Shown: positions 33,471 through 42,952 of the stretch, in pieces | Layout: each line of letters opens with the position of its first letter | How positions within the stretch are numbered: the stretch's first letter is position 1 | Origin: CAVVEQ01 sp963802095 | GTDB lineage: Bacteria; Chloroflexota; Anaerolineae; Anaerolineales; Anaerolineaceae | DNA length: 64,000 nt | Direction of reading: 5' to 3' | Assembly: GCA_963802095.1 (NCBI GenBank) | Contig: CAWDHI010000007.1 | Coordinates: forward strand, 530,031 to 594,030 | Position numbers and translations under genes: made by a program | Notes under the pieces: model-generated | The model's input: the letters and a program-made list of their open reading frames with translations, nothing else | Database searches by the model: none | Told to the model about the DNA's origin: nothing

Positions 33471-36400
33471 ATGAAAACAAAATTCACGGTTGTTTTTCTC
33501 TCGGTATTTCTACTGGGAGCATTTATTCTATTTGGTGCGGTCAGCGCGGTACATGCCGAGGAATTAACACCGACCCCGGAGGTCACGCCCACGGAGGAGA
33601 TCACTCCTACGCCAACGGAACCAACGCCACCAGAATCGCCTACCCCCGAACCCACCGCCAGCCCGCCTCCTGAGCCGGAATTAAGTGGAGCTCTTGTAGA
33701 GGGCGGCGTGGAGATGCTGGCCATGAGCAGCCCGATGATGTTGGGTGCGACTGTTACAAAACCAGTATGGTTCAACAGCAGCTACGGAATAAAAGAGTAC
33801 GATACTTTTTCCGCAGCGTTTGATGATATTGATTTAGGTTTATTTCCATCAGATGGAATCATCCATGTGGAAGACTTCTATGCTGGTGGAGAAACGGATA
33901 CAGTTCTCAGCCTGTATTACGCAACCGGAAAGCCTTTTTCATCATCATCCATCAAGGGCATATCCGGTCCATCCCTAAACCCGGATACGAATTCACCAAT
34001 GGTAACAATTTCCACTCCGCTGGAATTTATGAATTTTACCGGGGGTTTCACGATCAGCAATATTTGTGTGGATACAACTCGAACCGGCCCGAATTACGGC
34101 GCGATCACGCTCTCAAACATGAGCGGAACCCAGAACTTGAAGAACCTTGTGGTGATAAATCATGATTCAAACAGTTCTGGGATCTTTGTTTATACAGCAT
34201 CAGGATCCATTGTTCTGATGAATGTCGATTCCAGTGAGAATCCGGGCGGTGGCGCAATCCTTCAAACCGGCACAAGCGGAAGTATTTCCATCACGAATAG
34301 CAGCTTCGATGGTAACGGAGGAGTTACTCTGCTGGATGACACGAAGGTCGCGGGACTGATGGTTGATACCACTTCCTCAAACAGCCCGGTCACCCTGAAC
34401 GGGGTTTCTGCTAGCGGCAACACATCGCCTGATGCCCCAGGCGTCCTGATCAAGAAAAGTGGAACCCTGACGATCAAAAACAGCATGTTCAATAATAATC
34501 TCGGCGGCGGACTGGCAAACAAGCAGGATCTGGTGAAACCCACCATCCAGGGAGCCACTGTGCTGGATAACGTGACCGCCAGCGACAATTACCAGGAAAC
34601 ACCCGATATCCGCGGCGGCAGCGGAATCGAGCTCTATACCAACGGCACGATCACAGCAAACAACATCTTCGCGACAGGCAACCTGAACTACGGGATGAAG
34701 CTGAATAACTGCAATTTCGCTGGCGCAGCCTGCACCTCAACTTCAACAGGGGCGGTTAACATCACAAGTAGTGAATTCTCGGGCAACGTCGAAAAAACCG
34801 GGCTAGAGATCACCTCGCGCGGGGCGGTGACGCTGAAAAAAGTTGTAGCAAGCGAAAATGCGAACTCGAGTGCTATTGGAGTCAAAATTGACAATACATA
34901 TGGAACATCTGGGGTGACAATCTCCGGAACTGTTGCAGGGGATAACCAGTTCATCCATAACGGGACGCATGGTGTGCAGATAGATTCGATGGGAAATATT
35001 TCATTGAATTTTGTCCTAAGCCAGGAGAACACCGGCGATGGTGCCTGGCTGGTCAACAAGCAGGGGAAAGGTACAGTTAATGTTTCAAACTCCAGTTTCA
35101 ATAAAAATACCTCCTCAGGGCTGAGTATCGAGTCGAAGAACAATGTCACCATTTTGAATGTTCTCTCAAGTGAAAACTTAGGAGGCAGTGGTGTCAAGAT
35201 CGATAATAGGATTTACACTACCGGAATGGGTTATGGCAGTGTTACGGTCACAAATTTGACGGTAATAAAGAACAGTGATTGGGGTTTGGATGTGCTTTCC
35301 AACGGAACGATCACGGGGACAGGTATCACTGCGAGCGAGAATCCGATGGGGGGTGCGAATCTAATTAATCAGGATGCCACGCTACCGAAAAATGTTTCAC
35401 TTAGTAAAAGTACTTTCAACAACAATAGATCTGGTGGCGAGTTGGGGCCTGGTCTGGTGGTGCTATCCAAAGGTGCGATCACGCTCACCGGGGTAGGAGC
35501 CAATAAAAATGGCCTTGGGGGGGTTATCCTGGAAAACCCGTCTTCCCTCGGAGCTGTGGTGATCAATAATTCGTTGAACCCCGTGCTTTACTCCATTTCT
35601 GGCAATGGGGATGAAGGGTTTGTGATAACAACCAAGGGCGCTGTGACCCTGACAGGTGTATATGCTGATGAGAATCAATCTGGCGCGGTGATCAATAATT
35701 ATTTCTTCGGCAGGACTGCATCAGTGAGTATATCAGCAAGTCACTTCAACGCTAATACCGTCGGTGATGGCTTATATGTGAATTCTGGAGGCAAAATCAC
35801 TTTAACCAAAACCAGCGCAAGTGGAAATGAAGGTATAGGCGCACAGCTTCTCAATGATCAGGCAGGTTCTACGATCCAATCGATAACGATTAACAATGAT
35901 GCAGTAAAGATTGGTTCTGAACTGAATGGTTTCAGTGATAATAAAAAAGGAGGTTTGGTAATCGGAGCTCGTGGGCCAGTAAGCCTATCCAATGTTGAAG
36001 CGAGCCGAAACACCGGAAATGGTGGATTCATCTATAACTTCGCCGGAGGTCCGGCGGATTTGAAGATCACCAACTCCTACTTTGATTTCAACAAAGATGA
36101 TGGCACTGGAGGAGGATACGGGGTATATGTAGAATCGATGGGAAACATCACCCTGAACGGTGGTAGAGCGAACGGAAATTTCCTTTTTGGATCAAAACTG
36201 GATAACCAGAGGGGAGGTGCATTCCTGATCAAGAACATTACGATAAGTAAATTCGAATTCAATAATAATGAAACTGACTTCGGATTGGAAGCGCACGCCA
36301 ACGGCACCATAACGATCACCAGCATCAAAGCGGATGATAACGATACATTTGGTGCCCACCTGGATAATCGTTTGGACGACCCTTTGCTGAAAGATTCCGG

Positions 36401-37190
36401 TTTAGGTGTGGTCGTTAAAACAAGCTCATTTAATTCGAATGACGCCGGGATCGGGTTGGAAATCCAGACAGCGGGTAGTGTTCTGCTGGATGGGGTTACC
36501 GCAAATGGCAATACTGGCAGCGAGGGCATAAAGGTCACATCAACCCCAATTCTGTTATCGATCAAACCGGTGACAGTAAATCGTTCCAGTGCAAACAGCA
36601 ACAGCCTGGATGGTTTGAAAGTCGATGCTGTTGGTTTGATCACCCTCAATGGTATTACCGCGAACGGTAATAAGCTCTCCGGAGCTGTGCTCGATAATTC
36701 AAGCGCGACCACCACCAACAAACCGGGTATCACGATTCTGGCAACACTGGGTGCCAATAATTTCAATGGAAATAGACAGGGGTTGACAATAAATTCACGC
36801 GGACCTGTAGCTCTAACCTCAGTTTCTGCCAATTTCAGTACCCACAATTCCGGGATCTATATCAACAACCAAAATTGTTCGGGTGATTGCCCAAAATCTA
36901 ATGTAAGTCTCAACAAGGTAACCACACGCGGGAACTATGGGGATGGTGTGTACATCTTTGAAACTAACGGCGCTTTGATCACCCTGACAGGGATGACCTC
37001 ACTCTCAAATGGCGGCTCCGGGGTGTATGTTCATAGCTTTTATGAACTTGCGAAAATTTCCATTCTCAGCGGACTTTTCATGGGCAATGGTGCCTATGGG
37101 ATTGATGTCGATAGGACCGGTTCGAATTCCCCGTTCCTGACCGGCACCAGCTATTTTGGGAATGAAACAGGTAACCTTTACATCCATTAA
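33471..37190 (+). CDS. Large secreted right-handed beta-helix repeat protein
   Basis: A 1239-residue exported protein. The signal peptide covers residues 1-30 (AVHAEE cleavage region), followed by a Thr/Pro/Glu linker to about 75. The remainder is made of many degenerate coils of about 20-25 residues, pairs of which repeat units like SNGTITGTGITASENPMGG and SKGAITLTGVGANKNGLGG. They are rich in Asn, Gly, Ser and Thr, as in parallel beta-helices of the pectate-lyase/Right_handed_beta-helix class. No membrane anchor or sorting motif is seen at the C-terminus. Base composition is more AT-rich than the neighbours. GGAGGAG precedes the ATG. Adhesion or polysaccharide binding is possible but unproven. 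Confidence 0.88.
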   Translation: MKTKFTVVFLSVFLLGAFILFGAVSAVHAEELTPTPEVTPTEEITPTPTEPTPPESPTPEPTASPPPEPELSGALVEGGVEMLAMSSPMMLGATVTKPVWFNSSYGIKEYDTFSAAFDDIDLGLFPSDGIIHVEDFYAGGETDTVLSLYYATGKPFSSSSIKGISGPSLNPDTNSPMVTISTPLEFMNFTGGFTISNICVDTTRTGPNYGAITLSNMSGTQNLKNLVVINHDSNSSGIFVYTASGSIVLMNVDSSENPGGGAILQTGTSGSISITNSSFDGNGGVTLLDDTKVAGLMVDTTSSNSPVTLNGVSASGNTSPDAPGVLIKKSGTLTIKNSMFNNNLGGGLANKQDLVKPTIQGATVLDNVTASDNYQETPDIRGGSGIELYTNGTITANNIFATGNLNYGMKLNNCNFAGAACTSTSTGAVNITSSEFSGNVEKTGLEITSRGAVTLKKVVASENANSSAIGVKIDNTYGTSGVTISGTVAGDNQFIHNGTHGVQIDSMGNISLNFVLSQENTGDGAWLVNKQGKGTVNVSNSSFNKNTSSGLSIESKNNVTILNVLSSENLGGSGVKIDNRIYTTGMGYGSVTVTNLTVIKNSDWGLDVLSNGTITGTGITASENPMGGANLINQDATLPKNVSLSKSTFNNNRSGGELGPGLVVLSKGAITLTGVGANKNGLGGVILENPSSLGAVVINNSLNPVLYSISGNGDEGFVITTKGAVTLTGVYADENQSGAVINNYFFGRTASVSISASHFNANTVGDGLYVNSGGKITLTKTSASGNEGIGAQLLNDQAGSTIQSITINNDAVKIGSELNGFSDNKKGGLVIGARGPVSLSNVEASRNTGNGGFIYNFAGGPADLKITNSYFDFNKDDGTGGGYGVYVESMGNITLNGGRANGNFLFGSKLDNQRGGAFLIKNITISKFEFNNNETDFGLEAHANGTITITSIKADDNDTFGAHLDNRLDDPLLKDSGLGVVVKTSSFNSNDAGIGLEIQTAGSVLLDGVTANGNTGSEGIKVTSTPILLSIKPVTVNRSSANSNSLDGLKVDAVGLITLNGITANGNKLSGAVLDNSSATTTNKPGITILATLGANNFNGNRQGLTINSRGPVALTSVSANFSTHNSGIYINNQNCSGDCPKSNVSLNKVTTRGNYGDGVYIFETNGALITLTGMTSLSNGGSGVYVHSFYELAKISILSGLFMGNGAYGIDVDRTGSNSPFLTGTSYFGNETGNLYIH

Positions 37191-37210
37191 CCTCTCATGT
37201 TCATTCGATG

Positions 37211-37242
37211 GTCCCGGGTTCGAACCCCCGGGACCTTTTTTA
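37211..37242 (+). terminator. Terminator after the beta-helix gene
   Basis: GGTCCCGGG (37211-37219) pairs with CCCGGGACC (37228-37236) around TTCGAACC and is followed by six T. The loop resembles a tRNA T-loop. Confidence 0.88.
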
Positions 37243-37245
37243 CCT

Positions 37246-37274
37246 TGACCATGCTAACTGCCGAGGGTAAAATT
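37246..37274 (+). promoter_or_regulatory. tRNA-Gly promoter
   Basis: TTGACC and TAAAAT are spaced 17 bp and lie just before tRNA-Gly, between the beta-helix terminator and the tRNA. Confidence 0.72.
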
Positions 37275-37282
37275 ACCACCTC

Positions 37283-37353
37283 GCGGGCGTAGCGTAGCGG
37301 TAGCGCCTCAGCCTTCCAAGCTGGTGGTACGGGTTCGACTCCCGTCGCCCGCT
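37283..37353 (+). tRNA. tRNA-Gly (anticodon TCC)
   Basis: A 71-nt cloverleaf: acceptor GCGGGCG/CGCCCGC, short D-arm GCGTAGCGGTAGCGC, anticodon arm TCAGC-CTTCCAA-GCTGG (TCC), T-arm CGGG-TTCGACT-CCCG, and discriminator T, as usual for glycine. CCA is not encoded. Confidence 0.96.
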
Positions 37354-37447
37354 CTAAAAAAGTCGGACTGTGTACATTTGTCCGACTTGTGTTTTAATCT
37401 CGAAATCATGCGATAATTCGAGGATATTAAATACAGAGGTAAGTAAA

Positions 37448-39919
37448 ATGAAAAAATCGGTTTCGCTAGTTGCGCTTATAAGCAGCTTGATTATCATCTT
37501 GACCGCTTGCCAGCAATCCTCCCCCGTTGCAGCAACCGAAGAATCCCCTGCTGAATTAAAAGGGGATTTCGCCTACAGTAACGATTTTGCGGTAGAGACA
37601 TACTACACCGAACAGGCTGTCGCACTGAACGATATGCACGGGTACGTTCTGCGCGATAAGCTCTGGGAACTGCCCCTTGATGGCCAGGTGCTGGGTTACC
37701 TGGAAATCGATCGCGAAAACAACAAGGGCAGTTTTGACATCAACCTGCCGGTGAAACCGCAGGGCACCTTCAGCGATGTGGATAACAACGGGAAGGAAGA
37801 CGCCGGATTGCAGATATATTCTGTAGCCTATTCCCCCAACCTGACGGGAGGTCCTTTCTCAGAGGGCGACGATCGTTCCTTCGGCTGGCCTGCCTACCTG
37901 GCTTCCGTCAAGATAGACGTTGAAAATGAGGACGAGGTCACCGGCGGAAAACTGGTCATTTGGTCCCCGGATGGCAGCCAGAAATTCCCATCCGATTTTG
38001 GCGCAGACGGGCTGCTTTTTACCAATGATGATCCAGCGATGAGCGTTCCAGCCGGATGGTCGGTGATCGACCTCGACCAAAAACCCTTCGCGGTGATCCG
38101 CCAGGAAGCGCCTTCTTTGACCCTGTATGAACCGCAGGATGTGGCAATCAAGGACTTTTCAGCCCTGGGTTATACGGAAGCCTTTCAGAAAATGTTTGAC
38201 CAGGTAAAAAAGGAATACGCGTTCAATGGGATTGTCGGAAAAGAACCGGAATGGGACTCTGTGTATGAAAAGGTTTTCCCGCTCGTCACCAAAGCCGAAA
38301 TGGATAAGGATGCTGTAGCATATTACAGAGCTTTGAGGGAGTTCATCACTGCCTTCAACGATGGGCATGTGGGCTTGGAAGGAGGGGATATTGCCAACCA
38401 GGTGTTCAGCGAATCCGTCTCCGGGGGGTACGGGATCTCCATCCGCGAGCTGGACGATGGCAGGGTGATCGCCTCCAGCATCGTGACCGGGGGACCTGCA
38501 GGCCAGGCAGGTATTAAAGCTGGCGATGAGATCACGGAATTCAATGGAAAACCGATCAAGGAAGCCTTGCGGGAGGTGAAGCCCTTCTCCGCGCCACACT
38601 CCACCGATTTCTCCCTTTTCTATCAACAGGATCGCTACCTCACCCGCGCCCCGCTCGGTACAAAAGCCGATTTCACCTACATCGACCAGTTGGTCAGGAA
38701 GGAAAAAACAGTAAGCCTCACCACAGTGGATGAGACCCAGAGTTGGTCGGATTCTTCGGTTTACAAGGGTTATGATCCGAACGCTCTACCGGTCGTGTAC
38801 CAGATCCTGGAAACCGACCTGGGTTCGGTGGGTGTTGTGAAAATCAATTCAAATTATGATGACCTGAACCTCATCATTCGCCTGTTCGAACGGGCGCTCA
38901 AGACCTTCCGGGATAATGACGTGGCGGGGATGGTCATCGACATGCGTCAGAACAGCGGCGGCGCGAACCTGGGGCTGGCAGGTTTCCTGACGGATCAGGA
39001 GATCCCCCTGGGTCAGCTGGAATATTTCAGCGATAAGACCGGCAAGTTCGAGCCAGAAGGCCCGCGCGACCGGGTTCTTCCCAACCTGGAACAATACACA
39101 TTCCCCAAGATGGCTCTCCTGGTGGGGCAGGGGTGCGCCAGCGCGTGTGAGCTGGAATCCTACGGATTCAGCCAGGTGCCGGAAATGCAGGTGATCGGCA
39201 TGTACCCAACTGCAGGTGTGGAGGCCGAGGTCGCCCGTGGGCAATACCTGCTTCCGGAGAATTATTCAGGACAATTCCCCACAGGCCGCTTCACGAATGA
39301 AGATGGCAGCATTTTCCTGGAAGGACAGGGTGTGATCCCGGATATCAAGATCCCGATCGACGAAGCCACCGTCACCACCAGCGAAGATGTGGAATTAAAT
39401 GCCGCGCTGGAATATATCCTTCAACCGGAAGGCGCCGGGCAAACCCCGATCACCGATCCGGTGCTTTCGGATCTTGCTGCGGTGGAAAAGATATTTAATG
39501 AAGGTAAAGTTGGATATTTGGAACAATACGCCAAAGAGCAGTATTCGAACAGCCTTGAAGTGGGGAAGGTCTTCCCCTACACCATCGTTCTCAAAGAATC
39601 CACGCCCATGGTCTGGGGCTTTGGCTGGTGTTCAACTTCGCAGGAGATCCTGGAACAGAACCTGAGCCAGATCCTGATCAAATTCTCAATGAACGGCAAG
39701 ATCGTCCCCGCGGATGCTATCGCTGTGGTCAACCAGACCGGCCAGGACGCGAACGGGAAAGATGTCTGGTGCCGCTCTGCAACCCTGGTGCCTGATCGCT
39801 GGCCTTCCGGGGAGCATCACCTGGAGACCGAGATCACCTTCAAATCAAAGATCAATGATGGGATGGTCGATTATCCTGCAGGATCGATCAGAAATGAATA
39901 TACGGTTTTCGTACCGTAG
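37448..39919 (+). CDS. S41-family protease lipoprotein with PDZ domain
   Basis: An 823-residue exported protein. The start at 37448 gives a signal peptide with lipobox (IIILTACQQ); the open frame begins earlier, inside tRNA-proximal sequence. Residues 30-230 form an uncharacterised domain with a DVDNNGKEDAG calcium-like loop. A tail-protease helper region and a PDZ domain (GGYGISIRELDDG to AGDEITEFNGK) lie near 320-385. The S41 core near 460-640 has GVVKINSNYDD, VIDMRQNSGGANLGL and VGQGCASACELESYG, where the Ser in CASAC is the likely nucleophile. A further C-terminal domain of about 170 residues follows. Confidence 0.9.
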   Translation: MKKSVSLVALISSLIIILTACQQSSPVAATEESPAELKGDFAYSNDFAVETYYTEQAVALNDMHGYVLRDKLWELPLDGQVLGYLEIDRENNKGSFDINLPVKPQGTFSDVDNNGKEDAGLQIYSVAYSPNLTGGPFSEGDDRSFGWPAYLASVKIDVENEDEVTGGKLVIWSPDGSQKFPSDFGADGLLFTNDDPAMSVPAGWSVIDLDQKPFAVIRQEAPSLTLYEPQDVAIKDFSALGYTEAFQKMFDQVKKEYAFNGIVGKEPEWDSVYEKVFPLVTKAEMDKDAVAYYRALREFITAFNDGHVGLEGGDIANQVFSESVSGGYGISIRELDDGRVIASSIVTGGPAGQAGIKAGDEITEFNGKPIKEALREVKPFSAPHSTDFSLFYQQDRYLTRAPLGTKADFTYIDQLVRKEKTVSLTTVDETQSWSDSSVYKGYDPNALPVVYQILETDLGSVGVVKINSNYDDLNLIIRLFERALKTFRDNDVAGMVIDMRQNSGGANLGLAGFLTDQEIPLGQLEYFSDKTGKFEPEGPRDRVLPNLEQYTFPKMALLVGQGCASACELESYGFSQVPEMQVIGMYPTAGVEAEVARGQYLLPENYSGQFPTGRFTNEDGSIFLEGQGVIPDIKIPIDEATVTTSEDVELNAALEYILQPEGAGQTPITDPVLSDLAAVEKIFNEGKVGYLEQYAKEQYSNSLEVGKVFPYTIVLKESTPMVWGFGWCSTSQEILEQNLSQILIKFSMNGKIVPADAIAVVNQTGQDANGKDVWCRSATLVPDRWPSGEHHLETEITFKSKINDGMVDYPAGSIRNEYTVFVP

Positions 39920-39940
39920 TGGTGGATAAGGTTAATTGAG

Positions 39941-39969
39941 ACCGGGTGGAGGATCCTCCGCCCGGTTTT
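39941..39969 (+). terminator. Terminator after the S41 protease gene
   Basis: ACCGGGTGGAGG and CCTCCGCCCGGT pair with one G-U, followed by TTTTG. It sits between the convergent ends of the S41 gene and the heme-protein gene. Confidence 0.8.
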
Positions 39970-39971
39970 GT

Positions 39972-40694
39972 TTATTCCGATACCATGCTTTGGGAAGCAA
40001 CCGGGTTGCGCTTTTGAATCCTGGAATAAAAAATCCGGTAAGAGGTAAGGAAAAGCACAGTTGTACCGGTAAGGTAATAAACAATGAACATACCCGGGGA
40101 CATGGTATCCGATCCGGCTGCCAGTCCGTGAATCAACACTGCAAAAAATGTTAAAAAACTCAGGTAGTGAATGAAGCGCCAGAGTTTCTGACCTATGAAC
40201 TGGCGGAAATAGAAACTCACCACGATCAATGCCAGGAAATAAAAGGAGACCTGCCCCAGCCCGACCCAACCGGGGCGGTAGGATTGCACGGAAAAAGGTA
40301 TAAAAACCTGGGTGAGGGACATATTCATGTATTTATCACCCATCAAGACCAATCCGTGCAGGGCGGCAAGGCTGAGCCCCAGAATGGAAATGAATTTATG
40401 CAGATCGGCAGTAGCTGCCTGACCGGGCCACATGCGGGAAAGTTTGGTGGTCATTAGCAGGCCCCCAACGACAGAAATCCAGATGAAGAGATAGGAGATG
40501 ATCGCCAGCGCTCTTGATAGATACCAGAATGCTTTGTTATCCGCTCCAGCCAGGGAATGGATTATTCCGGGGAGGATGAGCGGCAGGACCAGAGCCGAAA
40601 GTGCGATCCCCAACGAACCTGCGATTAGAAAGAGGATAATTGAAGGTTTTCTGTTTGTTCCTTCAGGGGGTATAAAATGATCGGATGATTTCAT
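39972..40694 (-). CDS. Ferric-reductase-like transmembrane heme protein (MsrQ/FRD type)
   Basis: A 240-residue membrane protein with six helices. Two helices carry paired His residues: LHKFISILGLSLAALHG near residue 105 and IHYLSFLTFFAVLIHG near 185, the expected ligands for two b hemes. This matches the ferric-reductase-like transmembrane domain, as in MsrQ/YedZ. The ATG at 40694 overlaps the ApbE stop (ATGA); a TTG 12 bases earlier is possible. It lacks its own NAD(P)H domain, so electrons probably come from or go to another module, possibly the flavinylated partner of ApbE. Confidence 0.88.
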   Translation of the reverse strand: MKSSDHFIPPEGTNRKPSIILFLIAGSLGIALSALVLPLILPGIIHSLAGADNKAFWYLSRALAIISYLFIWISVVGGLLMTTKLSRMWPGQAATADLHKFISILGLSLAALHGLVLMGDKYMNMSLTQVFIPFSVQSYRPGWVGLGQVSFYFLALIVVSFYFRQFIGQKLWRFIHYLSFLTFFAVLIHGLAAGSDTMSPGMFIVYYLTGTTVLFLTSYRIFYSRIQKRNPVASQSMVSE

Positions 40695-41614
40695 TTGATG
40701 CTCCAAAGGTAATTTTCAAAGTGGGACGTGCGAAGGGTCTGCCCGTTCTCAAGAACGATCAAACCTGAGAGGTGGGGACGATCCTCAAGCCATCGCATTC
40801 CTATTCGGCTTCCCTGGATAAAAACCGTTTTGGCAGCCATTTCTGCCTCGATCACATTCGGCGCGAGGATGGTGGCGGAGAGAATATCGGTAACGGCCGC
40901 CCTCCCCGTCCGGGGGTTGATGATATGGTGCTGCCATGCACCGCCTGCAATCCAGCGGCGGTGATCCCGCCCCGAGGTAGCAACACCGACCAGACAAAGT
41001 GCCAATAGGTGTTTGGCAACCCCGCGCTCAAAAGGAGCTTCCACCCCCACCGGCCACGAGCTTCCATCTGCGAGTGGACCGCTAACGGCAATATCCCCAC
41101 CTGCATCCACAAGCGCGGGACCATATTTGCTTAACTTTCGCATCGCCTGCTGGGCAGCCCAACCTTTTCCGAACCCGCCAAAATCCAGGCGCAGCCCGGC
41201 AGGTAGCGCGACGGTGCGGTGGGAGGGATCAAGCAGGATCATATCCAGCCGGGAATTTGATACCTCAAAATCGCGCAAAAACCCACCCCGGGCGGTTACG
41301 AGTTCGAAGGTCTGGTCATAACCGATCGCTACCATCGAATCCAGAACCTCAGGGGTGACAACTCCGTCGGATTCATCTGCTTCCCGAAGACTGAGGGTGA
41401 GCACCTGCCAGAAGGTACGGGATACTCTGACCGGTAAGCCATTCGCCGCATTCACCCTGTTCAATTCGCTTTCGGGTCGGAAACGGCTGAGTGAATTTTC
41501 CCAACGGTCGAACCAGCCGGGCACGCGGTGAAGAACGGAGGATTGTTCCTCGCTGGTTTCCACCGCAGCCAGGATCTGCGATCCCATGGCTGGAAATTCG
41601 ATCTTGTAGATCAT
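40691..41614 (-). CDS. apbE: FAD:protein FMN transferase
   Basis: A 307-residue ApbE-family enzyme that attaches FMN to Thr/Ser of target proteins on the outer face of the membrane. It has FPAMGSQILAAVE at the N-terminus, LRLDFGGFGKGWAAQQA near residue 150, ALVDAGGDIAVSG near 175, and HHIINPRTGRAA near 225, the typical FAD- and metal-binding blocks. No lipobox is visible, and the N-terminus starts right at the domain, so export is unclear. The start overlaps the preceding stop. No obvious target motif (S/T-G-A-S/T) is found in neighbouring proteins. Confidence 0.93.
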   Translation of the reverse strand: MIYKIEFPAMGSQILAAVETSEEQSSVLHRVPGWFDRWENSLSRFRPESELNRVNAANGLPVRVSRTFWQVLTLSLREADESDGVVTPEVLDSMVAIGYDQTFELVTARGGFLRDFEVSNSRLDMILLDPSHRTVALPAGLRLDFGGFGKGWAAQQAMRKLSKYGPALVDAGGDIAVSGPLADGSSWPVGVEAPFERGVAKHLLALCLVGVATSGRDHRRWIAGGAWQHHIINPRTGRAAVTDILSATILAPNVIEAEMAAKTVFIQGSRIGMRWLEDRPHLSGLIVLENGQTLRTSHFENYLWSIK

Positions 41615-42018
41615 CAGGAGGTCTTTGTATTGGTAACCGGTGCAGGAGCGGAGGCGTTATTGGATGAACCACCACCGGATGAGGATCCAGACGCTGCGGT
41701 CCCGGTATCTATCACGATCCGCTGGATTTCCGGCTGGGCTGGAGCAGGCGCGCCATCGAAGTTTATATTCACCTCCCTTAAAGCAGGCGCGGTGGTGGCA
41801 GTGGCGGTTGGGTCAGGTTGGAATGGCGTGTTCACCACCAATTGCTCGGAAGCAGAAGCGATCCCGCCCGAAGATTGAGCATCTAATGAATTCTGGTTCG
41901 CGATCTCGATCGATCTGTTGGAGAACATGCTCCACAAACCGATCGAGCCTGCCACAGCACCAGCAGCAGCTATGATTTTGATCGCGTCTGTAGAGTTGGT
42001 ATTTTTCTTTGGATTCAT
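41614..42018 (-). CDS. Small anchored protein with flexible linker, unknown function
   Basis: A 134-residue protein. One hydrophobic segment lies at residues 15-32 (IIAAAGAVAGSIGLW), followed by about 100 residues of low-complexity Ala/Pro/Ser/Thr/Gly sequence with a short conserved-looking core, REVNINFDGAP and IQRIVIDTG. GAGGAA lies before the ATG. It sits between the PepSY gene and apbE in one operon. It may hold components at the membrane, but I recognise no family. Confidence 0.72.
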   Translation of the reverse strand: MNPKKNTNSTDAIKIIAAAGAVAGSIGLWSMFSNRSIEIANQNSLDAQSSGGIASASEQLVVNTPFQPDPTATATTAPALREVNINFDGAPAPAQPEIQRIVIDTGTAASGSSSGGGSSNNASAPAPVTNTKTS

Positions 42019-42042
42019 TCAAATTCCTCAAATTTATTTTGA

Positions 42043-42750
42043 TTAATCATCTTCACTTTCATGCTCATCCTCATCATGGTCCGATTCACCATCATCACTG
42101 GAAGATGAGTTAGAGCTGCCACTGGACGAGCCTGTACCTGAAGTGTTGTTGTTTGTGTATTGTATGTATTGGACCGCCAGGATGGTACCAGCCCGATCAA
42201 CGAAGACATTGGCACCGTTCCAGAAACGGATGAAGTAGGACGGCTTACCGTTGTAATCTTTCATTGTGATGGAGACAGGCTGGTAATAATCAATGTAATC
42301 CGCCGCGATGATCAAAGCCTCTTCGGAAGTGATCGCAGGCATATTGCTTTCTGTGATGGAGTTGTATTTCAAGGTTCCGTCGTAAGCGCCGATGTAAATA
42401 ACATTTCCATCCTCCAATTTCACTTCATAAGCAGTTTCTCCATTGAAAACCACGAGATCAGGTTGCGCAACCACCCTCGCGTCTTCCCCGGCAGCCTGTA
42501 GTGCCAATAACGAGGCTTGGTCTGCAGGGATGGCTGCCTGGGTGGCAGCTGGTACAGCCAGAACGGGCTGAGCTTCGACGACCACAGCGTTGGATATTTG
42601 CTGGATGGAAGCTTCGGTGGAAGCTGCAGGTTGGGCAACCGTAACATTCTGCGATTTTGTGATTTCCATGGCAGCCCTGGCCACCCCTCCGATCAACCCC
42701 AGGGTAAAAACTGTAAGAACCAAGGCAAGAATTCCTGCTTTAGAGTTCAT
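42043..42750 (-). CDS. PepSY-like exported protein with acidic/His-rich tail
   Basis: A 235-residue exported protein. A signal or anchor segment covers residues 5-27. A Gln/Ala linker follows to about 95. A PepSY-like domain spans 105-195 (YEVKLEDGNVIYIGAYDGTL, SEEALIIAADYID, YFIRFWNGANVFVDRAG). A Ser/Gly run and the tail DGESDHDEDEHESEDD follow, which could bind divalent metals. AAGGAG precedes the ATG. It is the first gene of the four-gene heme/flavin operon and is divergent from the two-component genes. PepSY domains are common partners of flavin and heme reductases. Confidence 0.8.
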   Translation of the reverse strand: MNSKAGILALVLTVFTLGLIGGVARAAMEITKSQNVTVAQPAASTEASIQQISNAVVVEAQPVLAVPAATQAAIPADQASLLALQAAGEDARVVAQPDLVVFNGETAYEVKLEDGNVIYIGAYDGTLKYNSITESNMPAITSEEALIIAADYIDYYQPVSITMKDYNGKPSYFIRFWNGANVFVDRAGTILAVQYIQYTNNNTSGTGSSSGSSNSSSSDDGESDHDEDEHESEDD

Positions 42751-42822
42751 TTTTTCTCCTTGCGTCTGTTAACTTGCTAAAGGATACCTGGCTTAGCTTG
42801 GAAGCGCATTAAATCTCCGCGT

Positions 42823-42844
42823 GCGTTTTCCAAGCGTTTTCCAA
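42823..42844. promoter_or_regulatory. Tandem 11-bp direct repeat, likely response-regulator operator
   Basis: GCGTTTTCCAA occurs twice head to tail with no spacer (42823-42833 and 42834-42844). An 11-bp period places both half-sites on one DNA face, the usual layout for OmpR/PhoB dimers. It lies in the 202-bp gap between the PepSY operon and the divergent OmpR-type gene. Confidence 0.7.
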
Positions 42845-42889
42845 TCTATTTGGAATATGATTTCAAGTGGGATATTGAATTAATTTCGC

Positions 42890-42919
42890 TTAACCCGGTT
42901 CTGGAATCGGGGATACAAT
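42890..42919 (+). promoter_or_regulatory. Promoter of the two-component operon
   Basis: TTAACC (42890-42895) and TACAAT (42914-42919) are spaced 18 bp and lie 34 bases before the response-regulator ATG. Confidence 0.55.
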
Positions 42920-42952
42920 CTTTGTAAGGAAAAACCCCCTCGCGGGAATAAT

